A stretch of DNA of 64,000 nucleotides from Paracoccus sp. S1E-3 (GTDB lineage Bacteria > Pseudomonadota > Alphaproteobacteria > Rhodobacterales > Rhodobacteraceae): NCBI RefSeq assembly GCF_013868135.1, contig NZ_JACEMU010000004.1:1302001-1366000 (forward strand), given 5' to 3'. Shown piece by piece: positions 18,075 to 27,274 of this stretch. The position numbers and the translations under genes are program-made. Every line of letters begins with the position of its first letter. Position 1 is the stretch's first letter. The notes beneath the pieces are model-generated. The model was not told the DNA's origin. It did not search any database and saw nothing but the letters and a program-made list of their open reading frames with translations.

Positions 18075-19118
18075 ATGTCCACGCAGACCCACACCCCGCA
18101 TCTCGTCAGCGTGCAGCTGCTGCGCGCCATCGCCGCCGCCGCCGTGGTCTTCGAACATGCCCAGGCCGAGGCCGGCCAGACCGTCGCGGGGTTCGAGCAT
18201 ATCCCCTTCGATTTCGGCATCGGCGTCGACATCTTCTTCATCATCTCGGGCTTCGTGATGTGGCTGTCGAGCGCGCATCTCTTCGGCCAACCCGGCGGTA
18301 CCGCCACCTTCCTGAAGAAGCGGTTCCAGCGCGTCGTCCCGCTCTATTGGCTGTATACGCTGGGGATGCTGGCGGCGATCGCGCTGCTGCCGGACAAGCT
18401 GAACAACCCCGATGCCAGCGCGCCGATGATCCTGTCCTCCTTCCTGTTCTTCCCCTATCCGAACATGATCGGGGAATATACGCCGGTCCTGGCCCTCGGC
18501 TGGACGCTGAACTACGAGATGTTCTTCTACGCGTTGTTCGCTGTCGCGCTGTTATTCCCGCGCAAATTCGGCTTCGCGGTCCTCGCCGCGCTGATTCTCG
18601 GCTTCGTGGCGCTCTGGGCGGTCACCACCAGCGGTCCCGTGCTGTTCTGGGGGCGGCCGATCATCCTGGAATTCCTGATCGGCGTGATTCTCGCCCGGCT
18701 TTACACCGAGGGCGGCCACCGCCCCAACCTGATCCTGTTCGCCGCCTTCGTCGCTCTGGCCTTCGTGGCTTATTGGCTGTTGCAGCCGTCGCCCAGCCGG
18801 CTGATCCGCCTCGGCATCCCGGCCGCCTTCTTCGCCAGCGCCTTCATCTTCTTCCTGCCCGCCCGGCTGAGCGGCGCGCTGAAAGGCATCGCCAAGGTCG
18901 GCGGCGACAGCTCCTATACGCTGTATCTGTCGCACCCGTTCACCCTGGCCATCGTCAAGATCATCTGGACCCGGCTGGACCCGGCGGGCGCGCATCCCTG
19001 GGCCTATGTCTGGTGGGCCACGCTGATCTGCATCCTTGCCGCCTATGTGCTGTATCTGCTGATCGAGCGCCCGCTGATCGGCCTGTGGAAACGCAGACCC
19101 GCCACTCAGGCCGCCTGA
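18075..19118 (+). CDS. Acyltransferase family 3 membrane protein
   Basis: A 347-residue inner-membrane O-acyltransferase, the type that acetylates or succinylates surface polysaccharides. About ten membrane segments are visible. The N-terminal SVQLLRAIAAAAVVFEH and the motif FGIGVDIFFIISGFVMW are family signatures, and the catalytic histidine is probably in VVFEHAQAE. No polysaccharide gene lies alongside, so the acceptor is unknown. Confidence 0.9.
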   Translation: MSTQTHTPHLVSVQLLRAIAAAAVVFEHAQAEAGQTVAGFEHIPFDFGIGVDIFFIISGFVMWLSSAHLFGQPGGTATFLKKRFQRVVPLYWLYTLGMLAAIALLPDKLNNPDASAPMILSSFLFFPYPNMIGEYTPVLALGWTLNYEMFFYALFAVALLFPRKFGFAVLAALILGFVALWAVTTSGPVLFWGRPIILEFLIGVILARLYTEGGHRPNLILFAAFVALAFVAYWLLQPSPSRLIRLGIPAAFFASAFIFFLPARLSGALKGIAKVGGDSSYTLYLSHPFTLAIVKIIWTRLDPAGAHPWAYVWWATLICILAAYVLYLLIERPLIGLWKRRPATQAA

Positions 19119-19158
19119 AGTCAGGGGCTTCGCCCCTCTTGGCCGTTCCGGCCAATTC

Positions 19159-19255
19159 ACCCGAGGATATTTGGACCAAAGTGAAAGCGCCAGCTTTCAT
19201 TCTGGCCGAAATATCCTCGGGGGAGTCCGCAGGACGGGGGCAGACAGCCCCCGCT
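19159..19255. repeat. Inverted pair of the dispersed intergenic repeat, copy B
   Basis: Two arms, 19159-19190 and 19194-19255, face each other. Both carry CCGAGGATATTT followed by a GGCCA/GACCA and TGAAAGC segment. The right arm extends through GGGGGAGTCCGCAGGACG to a GC hairpin and matches copy A at 11856-11910 nearly base for base in inverse orientation. The pair forms a long imperfect hairpin between two convergent genes and could end transcription from both sides. Confidence 0.8.
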
Positions 19256-19299
19256 TTGGGGGCCGCCATGTCGGCAGGCATGGGGCTTTGCGGGCGTCG

Positions 19300-20508
19300 T
19301 CAGAAGAACGCCTGCAGCCCGGTGATCGCGCGGCCGAGGATCAGGGCGTGCACGTCATGTGTGCCCTCATAGGTATTCACCGTTTCCAGGTTCACCATAT
19401 GGCGCATGACCTGGAATTCCTCGGAAATGCCGTTGCCGCCATGCATGTCGCGGGCCCAGCGGGCGATTTCCAGCGCCTTGCCGCAATTGTTGCGCTTGAT
19501 GATCGAGATCATCTCGGGCGCGGCCTCGGCCTCGTCCAGCAGCCGGCCCACCCGCAGGCTGCCTTGAAGACCCAGCGCGATTTCGGTCATCATATTGGCC
19601 AGCTTCAGCTGGTGGAGCTGGGTCTGCGCGAGCGGCTTGCCGAACTGATGACGATCCAGCCCGTATTGGCGCGCGGCATGCAGGCAGAACTCGGCCGCGC
19701 CAAGCGCGCCCCAACTGATGCCATAGCGTGCCCGGTTCAGACAGCCGAACGGGCCTTTCAGACCTTCGACATTCGGCAGCAGTGCGTCCTCGCCCACCTC
19801 GACATTGTCCATGACGATCTCGCCGGTGATCGAGGCGCGCAGGGACAGCTTGCCGCCGATCTTCGGCGCCGAAAGTCCCTTCATGCCCTTTTCCAGCACG
19901 AAGCCGCGGATCTTGCCGCCATGGGCCTCGGACTTGGCCCAGACCACGAAGACATCGGCGATGGGCGAGTTCGAGATCCACATCTTCGAGCCGTTCAGCA
20001 CATAGCCGTTCGCGGTCTTCTTCGCCCGCGTCTTCATCCCGGCGGGGTCTGATCCGGCATCGGGTTCGGTCAGGCCGAAGCAGCCGATCCATTCGCCCGA
20101 AGCCAGCTTCGGCAGGTATTTCATCCGCTGCTCTTCCGAGCCATAGGCATAGATCGGATACATCACCAGCGAGGACTGCACCGACATCATGCTGCGATAG
20201 CCGCTGTCGACGCGCTCGACTTCGCGCGCGACCAGACCGTAGGCCACATAGGATGCGCCGATGCCACCGTATTCCTCGGGGATGGTGACGCCCAGCAGGC
20301 CCATCTCGCCCATTTCGCGGAAGATCTCGGGGTCGGTCTGCTCTTCGCGGAAGGCGTCGATGACGCGGGGCTGCAGGCGGTCCTGCGCGTAGGCGCGGGC
20401 GGCATCGCGGATGGCGCGCTCCTCCTCGGTCAGCTGGTCGTCGAGGCGAAACGGGTCCTCCCAGTCAAAGCGGCCCAGATCCGGTGCGTCCTTCGGTTTC
20501 AGTGCCAT
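19300..20508 (-). CDS. gcdH: Glutaryl-CoA dehydrogenase (acyl-CoA dehydrogenase family)
   Basis: A 402-residue flavoenzyme that oxidises and decarboxylates glutaryl-CoA to crotonyl-CoA in lysine and tryptophan breakdown. The segments [17 protein letters not shown] and [17 protein letters not shown] are specific for this subfamily. The catalytic glutamate lies in [14 protein letters not shown] near the C-terminus, and the FAD/substrate loop reads [17 protein letters not shown]. The start at 20508 has GGGAGG upstream, whereas the open extension to 20574 does not look translated. It stands alone. Confidence 0.92.
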   Translation of the reverse strand: MALKPKDAPDLGRFDWEDPFRLDDQLTEEERAIRDAARAYAQDRLQPRVIDAFREEQTDPEIFREMGEMGLLGVTIPEEYGGIGASYVAYGLVAREVERVDSGYRSMMSVQSSLVMYPIYAYGSEEQRMKYLPKLASGEWIGCFGLTEPDAGSDPAGMKTRAKKTANGYVLNGSKMWISNSPIADVFVVWAKSEAHGGKIRGFVLEKGMKGLSAPKIGGKLSLRASITGEIVMDNVEVGEDALLPNVEGLKGPFGCLNRARYGISWGALGAAEFCLHAARQYGLDRHQFGKPLAQTQLHQLKLANMMTEIALGLQGSLRVGRLLDEAEAAPEMISIIKRNNCGKALEIARWARDMHGGNGISEEFQVMRHMVNLETVNTYEGTHDVHALILGRAITGLQAFF

Positions 20509-20669
20509 CTTCGGCCTCCCTTCCGTCATGTCTGTCAGGGGATAGGACGGCGCGCCGTGGCGTGCAAGCGTCACGGCCGGTTCACGGTCCCTTCACAGGG
20601 TTTTATGGAACGATGAACCGCTCCGTCCGTTATCCTGCCTGAATGCGACATAGCCGCTATGAGGATCAT

Positions 20670-22907
20670 ATGCCCCGCTTTACTGCCAATTCGACCGCGA
20701 TTGCGGCGCTCCTCTCCCTCGGGCTCGGGCTGCCGCTGCAGGCCGAGGTCGTGCTGCCGAACAACGATGCTGCGACCCTGCGCCCCGAGCGGGCAAAGCA
20801 GATGCCCGGATTGAATGCGCTGCTGACGGCGGAAGTCGGCGCCGGGCTGAAGGCGGGCAGCTTGCTGTGCCTGGACGGCTCGGCCCGGCCCTGCGCGGAC
20901 GACATGCCGCTCGTCACGCCGGCCGGCGTGGCGGTACAGCTGTCCGAGGGCGGCGATATGGTGCTGGCGCCTCCCGCCCTGCAGCCCTTCCAGATCGTCG
21001 ATGGCCGGCCAGCCGCGCGTGATGGCGCCTATGCCCCCTTGGCCAAGGCGCGGCTGGAGGCGGTGCAGGCGCAGGCTGGGCGGCTGATCGGCGGCGGCGG
21101 CGGCGGCGAGGCTGCCCCTGCCGAGAAGGCGAAACCTGCCAAGGGCGAGGATGCTCTGGCCGCGGCGCTCGCCGCTGGCCGGGCCGGCGAGGAGGCCAAA
21201 GCCGCAGCTGAAGAAGCCGCGAAAAAGGCCGAACGGGAGGCCAAGGCCGCCGCCGAGGCGAAGGCAAAGGCCGAGGCCAGGCAACAGGCTGAGGCCGAAA
21301 AGGCCGCCGAGGAGAAGCGCGCAGCGGAGGCCGAAAAGGCCGCAGAGGAGAAGCGTGCGGCAGAGGTGAAGCCAGCAGCGACGCCCGATGCCGATGCGAA
21401 GACTGCGGCTGGCGTCAAGACCGACGACGCCCAGTTGGACGAGCTGACCCGGCAGCTGACCGCCGCCGCGCAGGGGGGCGCGCAGAAGCCGCCCGCCACG
21501 CCGGTCGCGGTCAAGGACCGGTTCGCCAAGGATGAGCCGCGCTTCCCCGATGCCGATGCAAAGACCCTTCATGCCGAACGCGCCCAGACCATGCCCGGCC
21601 TGAACGCAGTGCTTCAGGACGAGATCGCGCGGGGGCTGACCGCGGATGATCTGCTGTGCAGCGACGGCTCCGCTCGGCCCTGCGCCGAAGGGGCGTCGCT
21701 GGTCAGCCCCAAGGGCGTGGCGGTGAATGTCAGCAACAAGGGCACGATCATCATCGGCGGCCTGGGGCGCCAGCAATATGTGGTGGGCGAGGACGGCAAG
21801 CTGCGGGCGCGCGGCTCGAACACCGCTGCGGCCAAGGAAGCGGCCGAGGGCGCCAAGCCCACCGCGGCCGCGCTGTCGGACAAGGAGAAGGCCGGGGGCA
21901 AGGTGGTCACCGAGACGGTGACCGAGAACAGCGTGCGCAGTTCGGACCAGGATTTCGAGACCCGGATCGCCGATGCAATCAAGAAGGCCGGCGCCGCGCA
22001 AGCCTCGAACGACGACGACGGCGACGATGGAGGCATCGATCTGGCGAAGGTCGCGCTGGCGGGTCTGGGCGCGCTGGCGGTGGGTCAGGTGCTGCAGGGC
22101 AACCGCGAAGTGGCGCTGAACACCGGTGACCGGGTGATCGTCACCCGCAGCGACGGCAGCCAGCAGGTGTTGAAGGATGACAACATGCTGCTGCGCCAGC
22201 CCGGCAACGAGGTGCGGACGGAAAACTATGCCGACGGCTCCTCGCGTTCGGTGGTGGTGAGGCCTGACGGCTCGCAGGTGATCACCATTCGCGGCGCCGA
22301 TCTGACGGTCCTGCGCCGGGTGCTGGTGGCCCCGAACGGCACCGAGACGGTGCTGATCGACGAATCGGTCGAGGTGCCCCCGGTGCAGGTCTCGGAGCTG
22401 CCGCCGGCGCCGAAGCCCGCGACCGCTGCGCCCACGACCGAGGCTGCGCTGCGCGAGGCGCTGGCGCGCGAAGCCGCCGTCAGCCGCCGCTTCACCCTGA
22501 ACCAGATCCGGTCGATCCCCGAGGTGCGCAACCTCGTCGCGCCGGTCGATATCGATGCGATCACCTTCGACACCGGATCGGCCGCCATCAACCCCAATCA
22601 GGCGCGCCAGCTGGCGACGCTGGGCACGGTGCTGGAGGACGCGATCAAGGCCAACCCGCGCGAGGTCTTCCTGATCGAGGGGCATACCGACGCGGTGGGC
22701 AGCGCGACCTATAATCTGGCGCTGTCGGACCGACGCGCGGAATCGGTGGCGCTGGCGCTGGCTGAATATTTCGACGTGCCGCCGGAAAACCTGGTCGTGC
22801 AGGGCTACGGTGAGGAATATCTGAAAGTGCCCACGCTGGGAGAGGAGCGCGACAACCGCCGCGCCTCGGTCCGGCGGATCACCGATCTGCTGGCCTCGGC
22901 ACGGTAG
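20670..22907 (+). CDS. Large OmpA-family envelope protein
   Basis: A 745-residue exported protein with a signal peptide (TAIAALLSLGLGLPLQAEV). It contains two copies of a module of about 100 residues: one near residues 25-120 (RPERAKQMPGLNALL, LCLDGSARPCADDMP) and one near 300-395 (HAERAQTMPGLNAVL, LCSDGSARPCAEGAS). Between them lies an Ala/Lys/Glu-rich coiled coil (about 160-240). The C-terminus (about 625-740) is an OmpA peptidoglycan-binding domain with IEGHTDAVGSATYNLALSDRRA. The start at 20670 has GAGG at the right distance. It probably ties the outer membrane or a periplasmic complex to the wall. Confidence 0.85.
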   Translation: MPRFTANSTAIAALLSLGLGLPLQAEVVLPNNDAATLRPERAKQMPGLNALLTAEVGAGLKAGSLLCLDGSARPCADDMPLVTPAGVAVQLSEGGDMVLAPPALQPFQIVDGRPAARDGAYAPLAKARLEAVQAQAGRLIGGGGGGEAAPAEKAKPAKGEDALAAALAAGRAGEEAKAAAEEAAKKAEREAKAAAEAKAKAEARQQAEAEKAAEEKRAAEAEKAAEEKRAAEVKPAATPDADAKTAAGVKTDDAQLDELTRQLTAAAQGGAQKPPATPVAVKDRFAKDEPRFPDADAKTLHAERAQTMPGLNAVLQDEIARGLTADDLLCSDGSARPCAEGASLVSPKGVAVNVSNKGTIIIGGLGRQQYVVGEDGKLRARGSNTAAAKEAAEGAKPTAAALSDKEKAGGKVVTETVTENSVRSSDQDFETRIADAIKKAGAAQASNDDDGDDGGIDLAKVALAGLGALAVGQVLQGNREVALNTGDRVIVTRSDGSQQVLKDDNMLLRQPGNEVRTENYADGSSRSVVVRPDGSQVITIRGADLTVLRRVLVAPNGTETVLIDESVEVPPVQVSELPPAPKPATAAPTTEAALREALAREAAVSRRFTLNQIRSIPEVRNLVAPVDIDAITFDTGSAAINPNQARQLATLGTVLEDAIKANPREVFLIEGHTDAVGSATYNLALSDRRAESVALALAEYFDVPPENLVVQGYGEEYLKVPTLGEERDNRRASVRRITDLLASAR

Positions 22908-22951
22908 ACGGACAGGGGGAACAACCGGGGTGGCGCGTCGGTTTCGGCGCG

Positions 22952-23524
22952 TCACTCTTTCGTTACTGCGAGATAGTCGCTCTGCGTCATGAGATAGCGC
23001 AGACCGCTGCGGCCGCCATGATCGGTTCGCCCGGCCACCACCATCCCGATCTTTTCTGCCACGCGGCGCGAAGCCAGGTTGTCAGCGTCGATTTCGGCCA
23101 CGATCCCGGGCAGCCGTACCGTCGTGAACGCGTGGCGGACAATCCGCACCGTGGCCCCTGTCGCATAGCCTCGCCCCCATGACGAGCGTTGCAACCGCCA
23201 GCCGATCTCGACGTCGGGGCCGACCGCATCCAGCGGGATCAGCAGCACCCATCCCACGAAGCGCTGCGGGTCTGACTTGGCGAAGATCGACCAATAGCCG
23301 AGTCCGTTACCATATTTCGCTTCGATCCGCTGGCGCACGAAGGCCTCGTGCTGCACCGGCTCCTGCCAGGGACCGGGAATGAACCTCGTGACTTCGGCGT
23401 TCCGGTCCATGGCGAGGCTTGCCTTCAGATCAGCCATTATGCGTGGTCGCAGGAAAAGCCTCTCCGTCTCGAAACTTGGCAGCATGACCTCCACGTTCCC
23501 ACGGGCCGATGTCACGGATGACAT
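22952..23524 (-). CDS. GNAT-family N-acetyltransferase
   Basis: A 190-residue acetyltransferase of the RimJ/RimL type (PF13302-like). The N-terminus holds FETERLFLRPR, the acetyl-CoA loop is probably RSSWGRGYATGATV, and the C-terminal part reads DNLASRRVAEKIGMVVAG. The target amine is unknown. An internal ATG at 23485 (MLPSFETERL) has GGAGG but at only 2 bases distance, so the start is uncertain by 13 residues. It lies 4 bases after alkA in the same operon. Confidence 0.85.
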   Translation of the reverse strand: MSSVTSARGNVEVMLPSFETERLFLRPRIMADLKASLAMDRNAEVTRFIPGPWQEPVQHEAFVRQRIEAKYGNGLGYWSIFAKSDPQRFVGWVLLIPLDAVGPDVEIGWRLQRSSWGRGYATGATVRIVRHAFTTVRLPGIVAEIDADNLASRRVAEKIGMVVAGRTDHGGRSGLRYLMTQSDYLAVTKE

Positions 23525-23528
23525 CCCC

Positions 23529-24152
23529 TCACGACATCACCCCTTCACGCCCCTTCGCCACCCGGTAATGCGCCCACAGCGCCCGCGCCGCGACGGATCG
23601 CCAGGGGCGCCACGGCTCGGCCAGTTCCAACAGCGCCTTGGGGCCCGGTCGGTCGGCCAGCCCGTAAAGCAGCCGCGCGGATTCCTGCAGCGCCAGATCG
23701 CCGGCCGGAAAAGCATCGGTCCGGCCAAGCGCGAAGGCCAGATAGATCTCGGCCGTCCATTGGCCGATGCCGGGCAGCGCGGTCAGCCGGGCGATGACTT
23801 CGGCATCGGGCGCCGCGCGCAGCGCCTGCCAGTCGGGCTCAGCAGCGACGATGCCCAGAAGATAACGGATCTTCGGCCGCGAGACGCCGCAGGCGCGCAG
23901 CCCCTCCTCGCCCGCGCCGCGGATCGCGGCCGGCTCCGTCAGGCCCGCCCCGGCCAGCCGCGCCATGATCGCGCCGGCAGCCGCGATGGAGATCTGCTGG
24001 CCGATGATCGCATCGAGGATCGCGGGGAAGCCATCCGTGTGCCGGCGCAGCGGCAGATCCAACATAGGCAGCGCCCCGGCCCAGACCGGGCAGACCTGCG
24101 CCAGATGGGCGCGGCCTTCGGCCAGATCCTCCGGGGTGTCGATGATCCTCAT
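23529..24152 (-). CDS. alkA: DNA-3-methyladenine glycosylase II
   Basis: A 207-residue base-excision repair enzyme of the HhH-GPD superfamily that removes alkylated purines from DNA. The hairpin-helix-hairpin and catalytic Asp are in LPGIGQWTAEIYLAF and DAFPAGDLALQ. The N-terminal AlkA domain of the E. coli enzyme is absent, as in many compact alphaproteobacterial homologues. Its start overlaps the upstream gntR-type gene by 4 bases (ATGA), indicating translational coupling. Confidence 0.9.
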   Translation of the reverse strand: MRIIDTPEDLAEGRAHLAQVCPVWAGALPMLDLPLRRHTDGFPAILDAIIGQQISIAAAGAIMARLAGAGLTEPAAIRGAGEEGLRACGVSRPKIRYLLGIVAAEPDWQALRAAPDAEVIARLTALPGIGQWTAEIYLAFALGRTDAFPAGDLALQESARLLYGLADRPGPKALLELAEPWRPWRSVAARALWAHYRVAKGREGVMS

Positions 24153-24778
24153 GGCTCGCGCCGCGCATCCTCGCGCAGCCGGGTCTCGAAGGCTTTCGAG
24201 ATATGCGCCCGAAGCGCAGCCTCGGCCGCGCCGGCATCGCCCGAGACGAGCGCGTCGACCACCGCCTGATGTTCCGCCAGCGCCGCGCGGTCACGCCCCT
24301 CGGCCGCCAGCGATGTGCGCGCCATCAGCGCCATATTGCGGTGCACCATGTTCAATTGTTGCACCAGATAGCGGTTATGCGAGGCCAGATGGATCTGGCG
24401 GTGAAAGCGCCAGTTCGACCGCGCCAGCGCCTGCGCATCGCCCAGCACCTTGCGGTCATCGTCGATCATGGATTGCAGGACACGCAACTCCTCGGGCGTG
24501 GCGTGGCGAGCGGCAAGGCGGGCGGCGAGCGCCTCCAACTCGGTGCGGACGGTGTAAAGCTCGGCCAGTTGGCTGTGATCCAGGGTGGCCACGATCAACG
24601 AGCGGCCGTCGCGCTTCACCATGGCTTGCGTTTCCAGCCGCTGCAACGCCTCGCGCACGGGCGTGCGCGACACGCCGAAACGTTCGGCCAGTTCTGATTC
24701 GACCAGCCGGGCACCGGGCTTGTAGATACCGTCGTCAATGGCTTCGACGATCAGGGAATAGGCGTCTTTCATCGCCAC
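24149..24778 (-). CDS. GntR-family regulator with FCD domain
   Basis: A 209-residue regulator. Residues about 5-70 are a winged helix (AERFGVSRTPVREALQRLETQ), and about 75-200 form an all-helical FCD ligand domain with the metal ligands probably in EHQAVVDALVSGD and the His of FHRQIHLASHN. FadR/VanR-type proteins of this class sense organic acids. It is first in an operon with alkA and a GNAT gene, which is an unusual setting; the ligand is unknown. Paired half-sites near 24950 may be its operator. Confidence 0.88.
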   Translation of the reverse strand: MAMKDAYSLIVEAIDDGIYKPGARLVESELAERFGVSRTPVREALQRLETQAMVKRDGRSLIVATLDHSQLAELYTVRTELEALAARLAARHATPEELRVLQSMIDDDRKVLGDAQALARSNWRFHRQIHLASHNRYLVQQLNMVHRNMALMARTSLAAEGRDRAALAEHQAVVDALVSGDAGAAEAALRAHISKAFETRLREDARREP

Positions 24779-25118
24779 AGTAGCCGCGATGCGGACGCGG
24801 AATGCAAGCGCGAAGACCGGGGCGGCCTCGACCCCTCGGCCGCAGGAAGGCCGTCCGATGATGATCCCGGCCCGTCAGCAACGGACGCCGACAAAGCGGG
24901 GCAGCGCAGAGGCCCAAGGAAAGATCGGGACAGCGGTGCGATCATCCCGGCATGAAGCCCGGCATGAAGCGGCCCGATTCATGCGCCATTCATGCGCCGC
25001 GCCGCCGCGAAAGGCGCTGCTGCCGGCCCCTCCTGCCCCTCGGCGTGACAGGCTGATGTTGCAAGGCGCGACCCCGCCGCCCGTTGCGGTCCACGTGCCG
25101 TCCCCGTATCACGGGCGC
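24779..25118. other. Intergenic region between the gntR operon and the HAD gene
   Basis: About 340 GC-rich bases without a convincing gene. The plus-strand frame leading into the HAD gene is open here but has Arg/Ala/Pro-biased composition and no ribosome site. The only structure seen is the set of GCATGAA/TTCATGC half-sites at 24946-24998. Confidence 0.6.
24946..24998. promoter_or_regulatory. Candidate operator of paired direct and inverted repeats
   Basis: CCCGGCATGAAG occurs twice in tandem (24946-24957 and 24958-24969), followed by ATTCATGCGCC twice in tandem (24977-24987 and 24988-24998). The core GCATGAA in the first pair is the reverse complement of TTCATGC in the second, giving four half-sites in a palindromic array. 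A GntR-type regulator encoded nearby is a possible binder. Confidence 0.4.
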
Positions 25119-25781
25119 ATGGATTTCTCGCATATCACCACCTGGATCTTCGATCTCGACAACACGCTGTATCCGCCCGAGGCGGCGCTGTTCGACCAGA
25201 TCGAGGCCCGCATGGTCGCCCATGTCCAGAACCTGCTCGGCGTGGACGCGACCGAGGCCGACCGCCTGCGCGCGCATTACTGGCGCCAATACGGCACGAC
25301 GCTGGCCGGGCTGATGGCCGAACACCGGATCGACCCGGATGCCTATCTGTATGATGTCCACGACATCGACCTGTCGGTGCTGACCCCCGATCCCGATCTG
25401 GCCGCTGCCATCGCCGCGCTGCCCGGCCGCAAGATCATCCACACCAATGCCGATGCGCTTTACGCCAACCGCGTCCTGCACCATCGCGACCTGCGGGTGT
25501 TCGAGGCTATCTATGGCATTCAGGAGGTCGATTTTCACCCCAAACCCGATGCGCGCGCTTATGCCGCAGTCATTGGCGCCCACGGCTTCGACCCCGCCAC
25601 GGCCGCCATGTTCGAGGATGACCCGCGCAACCTCGAAGTGCCGGCCAAGCTTGGCATGCGCACGGTTCTGGTCGGCCGGGGCCGCCACGGCCCGGACGAG
25701 TTGGCGGCCGATTTCACTCTCGGTCCGCATGTCCAGCACCGCACCGACGACCTGACGGGCTTCCTGCGTTCGCTTGTCTGA
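25119..25781 (+). CDS. HAD-family pyrimidine 5'-nucleotidase
   Basis: A 220-residue phosphatase of the HAD subfamily IA that resembles yeast Sdt1/Phm8-type pyrimidine 5'-nucleotidases. Motif I is WIFDLDNTLYPP, motif II IIHTNAD, motif III FHPKPDARAY (lysine) and motif IV MFEDDPRNL. The preceding bases lack a strong ribosome site, but the protein begins naturally at MDFSHITTW. It probably clears UMP/CMP-like nucleotides; the substrate is inferred. Confidence 0.88.
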   Translation: MDFSHITTWIFDLDNTLYPPEAALFDQIEARMVAHVQNLLGVDATEADRLRAHYWRQYGTTLAGLMAEHRIDPDAYLYDVHDIDLSVLTPDPDLAAAIAALPGRKIIHTNADALYANRVLHHRDLRVFEAIYGIQEVDFHPKPDARAYAAVIGAHGFDPATAAMFEDDPRNLEVPAKLGMRTVLVGRGRHGPDELAADFTLGPHVQHRTDDLTGFLRSLV

Positions 25782-25829
25782 CCCGGCATGCTCTGGCAAA
25801 GTCGGGGAAACACAGACAGGAGACGTGAC

Positions 25830-26033
25830 ATGGCCCAGGCACTCACCGACGATCCGCAAGCCACCCGCGCCGAAAACGCCCTTGCCGCCCGCATTCTGCT
25901 GATGGTGGCGGCGGTGCTGGCGATATGCGCGGTGATCGTGGCCGTCTTTGGCCTGCCCGCGCTTGGCATCCTGGGGCTGGTCGGGACTGCCGTAATCTGG
26001 GCGGCGCTGCTTTCGATCATGGCGGGGAACTAG
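25830..26033 (+). CDS. Small hypothetical membrane protein
   Basis: A 67-residue protein with a polar N-terminus and two membrane segments (ILLMVAAVLAICAVIVAVF and LGILGLVGTAVIWAALLSI). GGAGA lies at a good distance before the ATG. It ends 4 bases before the ubiH-type gene, so the two are probably translated from one message. No family recognised. Confidence 0.75.
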   Translation: MAQALTDDPQATRAENALAARILLMVAAVLAICAVIVAVFGLPALGILGLVGTAVIWAALLSIMAGN

Positions 26034-26037
26034 CCCC

Positions 26038-27240
26038 ATGGCCGCATCCGACGGCGCGGTGCAGACCGACATCCTGATCTCGGGCGGGGGCATCGCCGGT
26101 CTTGTCACCGCGGCCGCCTTCGGGGCCGACGGCCATCGGGTGATCTGCGTCGACCCCGCCCCGCCGGTGACCGAGGAAGCCGCCGACGGCTCGGACCTGC
26201 GCACCACCGCCTTTCTGCAACCCTCGATCCAGCTGCTGGAACGGGCCGGGCTGTGGGACCTGCTGGCGCCCCATGCCACCCCCTTGCAGATCATGCGGAT
26301 CGTCGATGCAGGCGGCGCCGAACCGATCGCCCGGCTGGTGCGCGACTTCGATGCCTCGGACATTTCCGACGCGCCCTTCGGCTGGAACCTGCAGAACTGG
26401 TTGCTGCGCCGCGAGATCGCGGCCCGGCTGGCCGAGATGCCGAATGTCACCTTTCGCCCCGGCACCGCCACCGTCGCCCTGACGGCGCGCGAGGACGAGG
26501 CGCGGGTCACCCTTTCAGACGGTACCCAGGTGACCGCGCGGCTGGTGGTGGGCGCGGATGGGCGTAACTCTGTCATCCGCGAGGCCTTGGAAATCGGCGT
26601 GAAGACCACCCGCTACGGTCAGAAAGCGCTTGCCTTCGCGGTCACCCACGAGATCCCGCATGAGAATGTCTCGACCGAGATCCACCGCTCGGGCGGCCCG
26701 TTCACGCTGGTGCCGCTGCCGGATCGGGGGGGCAAGCCCTCCTCGGCCGTGGTGTGGATGGAGCGCGGCCCCGAGGTCGCGCGCCTGATGGCGCTGCCGC
26801 CCGAAGATTTCACGGCGGCGCTGAACGCCCGCTCGACCCGCATTCTGGGCCATCTGAAGCCAGCCACCCGGCTGACCGCCTGGCCGATCATCAGCCAGTT
26901 GGCCGACCGCTTCACCGGCCCCCGCACCGCCCTGATCGCCGAGGCCGCCCATGTCGTGCCCCCCATCGGCGCGCAGGGCCTGAACATGAGCCTCGCCGAT
27001 CTTGGGCTGCTGCTGGATCTGTCGCGCGACGATCCGGGCAGCCGTGCCTCGCTGGAGGCATTCCAGCGGCGCCGCTGGCGCGAGGCGCGACTGCGCATCG
27101 CCGGCATCGACCTGCTGAACCGGGCCAGCATGCTTACCCCGCGTGCCTTGCGCGATCTGCGCGCGGCGGGACTGGGCGCGATCTATGGCATCGCCCCGGT
27201 GCGGCGCCTGATGATGAAGGCGGGGCTGGGCGTCAATTGA
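26038..27240 (+). CDS. UbiH/UbiF-family FAD-dependent hydroxylase
   Basis: A 400-residue flavoprotein monooxygenase of the ubiquinone-biosynthesis type, which hydroxylates the aromatic ring of a polyprenyl-benzoquinone precursor. The dinucleotide fold is ISGGGIAGLVTAAAFG, the DG motif is VVGADGRNSVIREA, and the second FAD motif reads LIAEAAHVVPPIGAQGLNM, with Glu-Ala in place of the usual Gly-Asp. Which ring position it modifies cannot be told from sequence alone. Confidence 0.88.
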   Translation: MAASDGAVQTDILISGGGIAGLVTAAAFGADGHRVICVDPAPPVTEEAADGSDLRTTAFLQPSIQLLERAGLWDLLAPHATPLQIMRIVDAGGAEPIARLVRDFDASDISDAPFGWNLQNWLLRREIAARLAEMPNVTFRPGTATVALTAREDEARVTLSDGTQVTARLVVGADGRNSVIREALEIGVKTTRYGQKALAFAVTHEIPHENVSTEIHRSGGPFTLVPLPDRGGKPSSAVVWMERGPEVARLMALPPEDFTAALNARSTRILGHLKPATRLTAWPIISQLADRFTGPRTALIAEAAHVVPPIGAQGLNMSLADLGLLLDLSRDDPGSRASLEAFQRRRWREARLRIAGIDLLNRASMLTPRALRDLRAAGLGAIYGIAPVRRLMMKAGLGVN

Positions 27241-27274
27241 CGCCCGCCGGGCCGATGATCCAGAAGGACTATTG

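Noticed and set aside
20571..22955. 794-codon open frame antisense to the OmpA-family gene
   Set aside because: Its composition is that of a third-position GC shadow. The plus strand has a signal peptide, a ribosome site and a clear OmpA domain.
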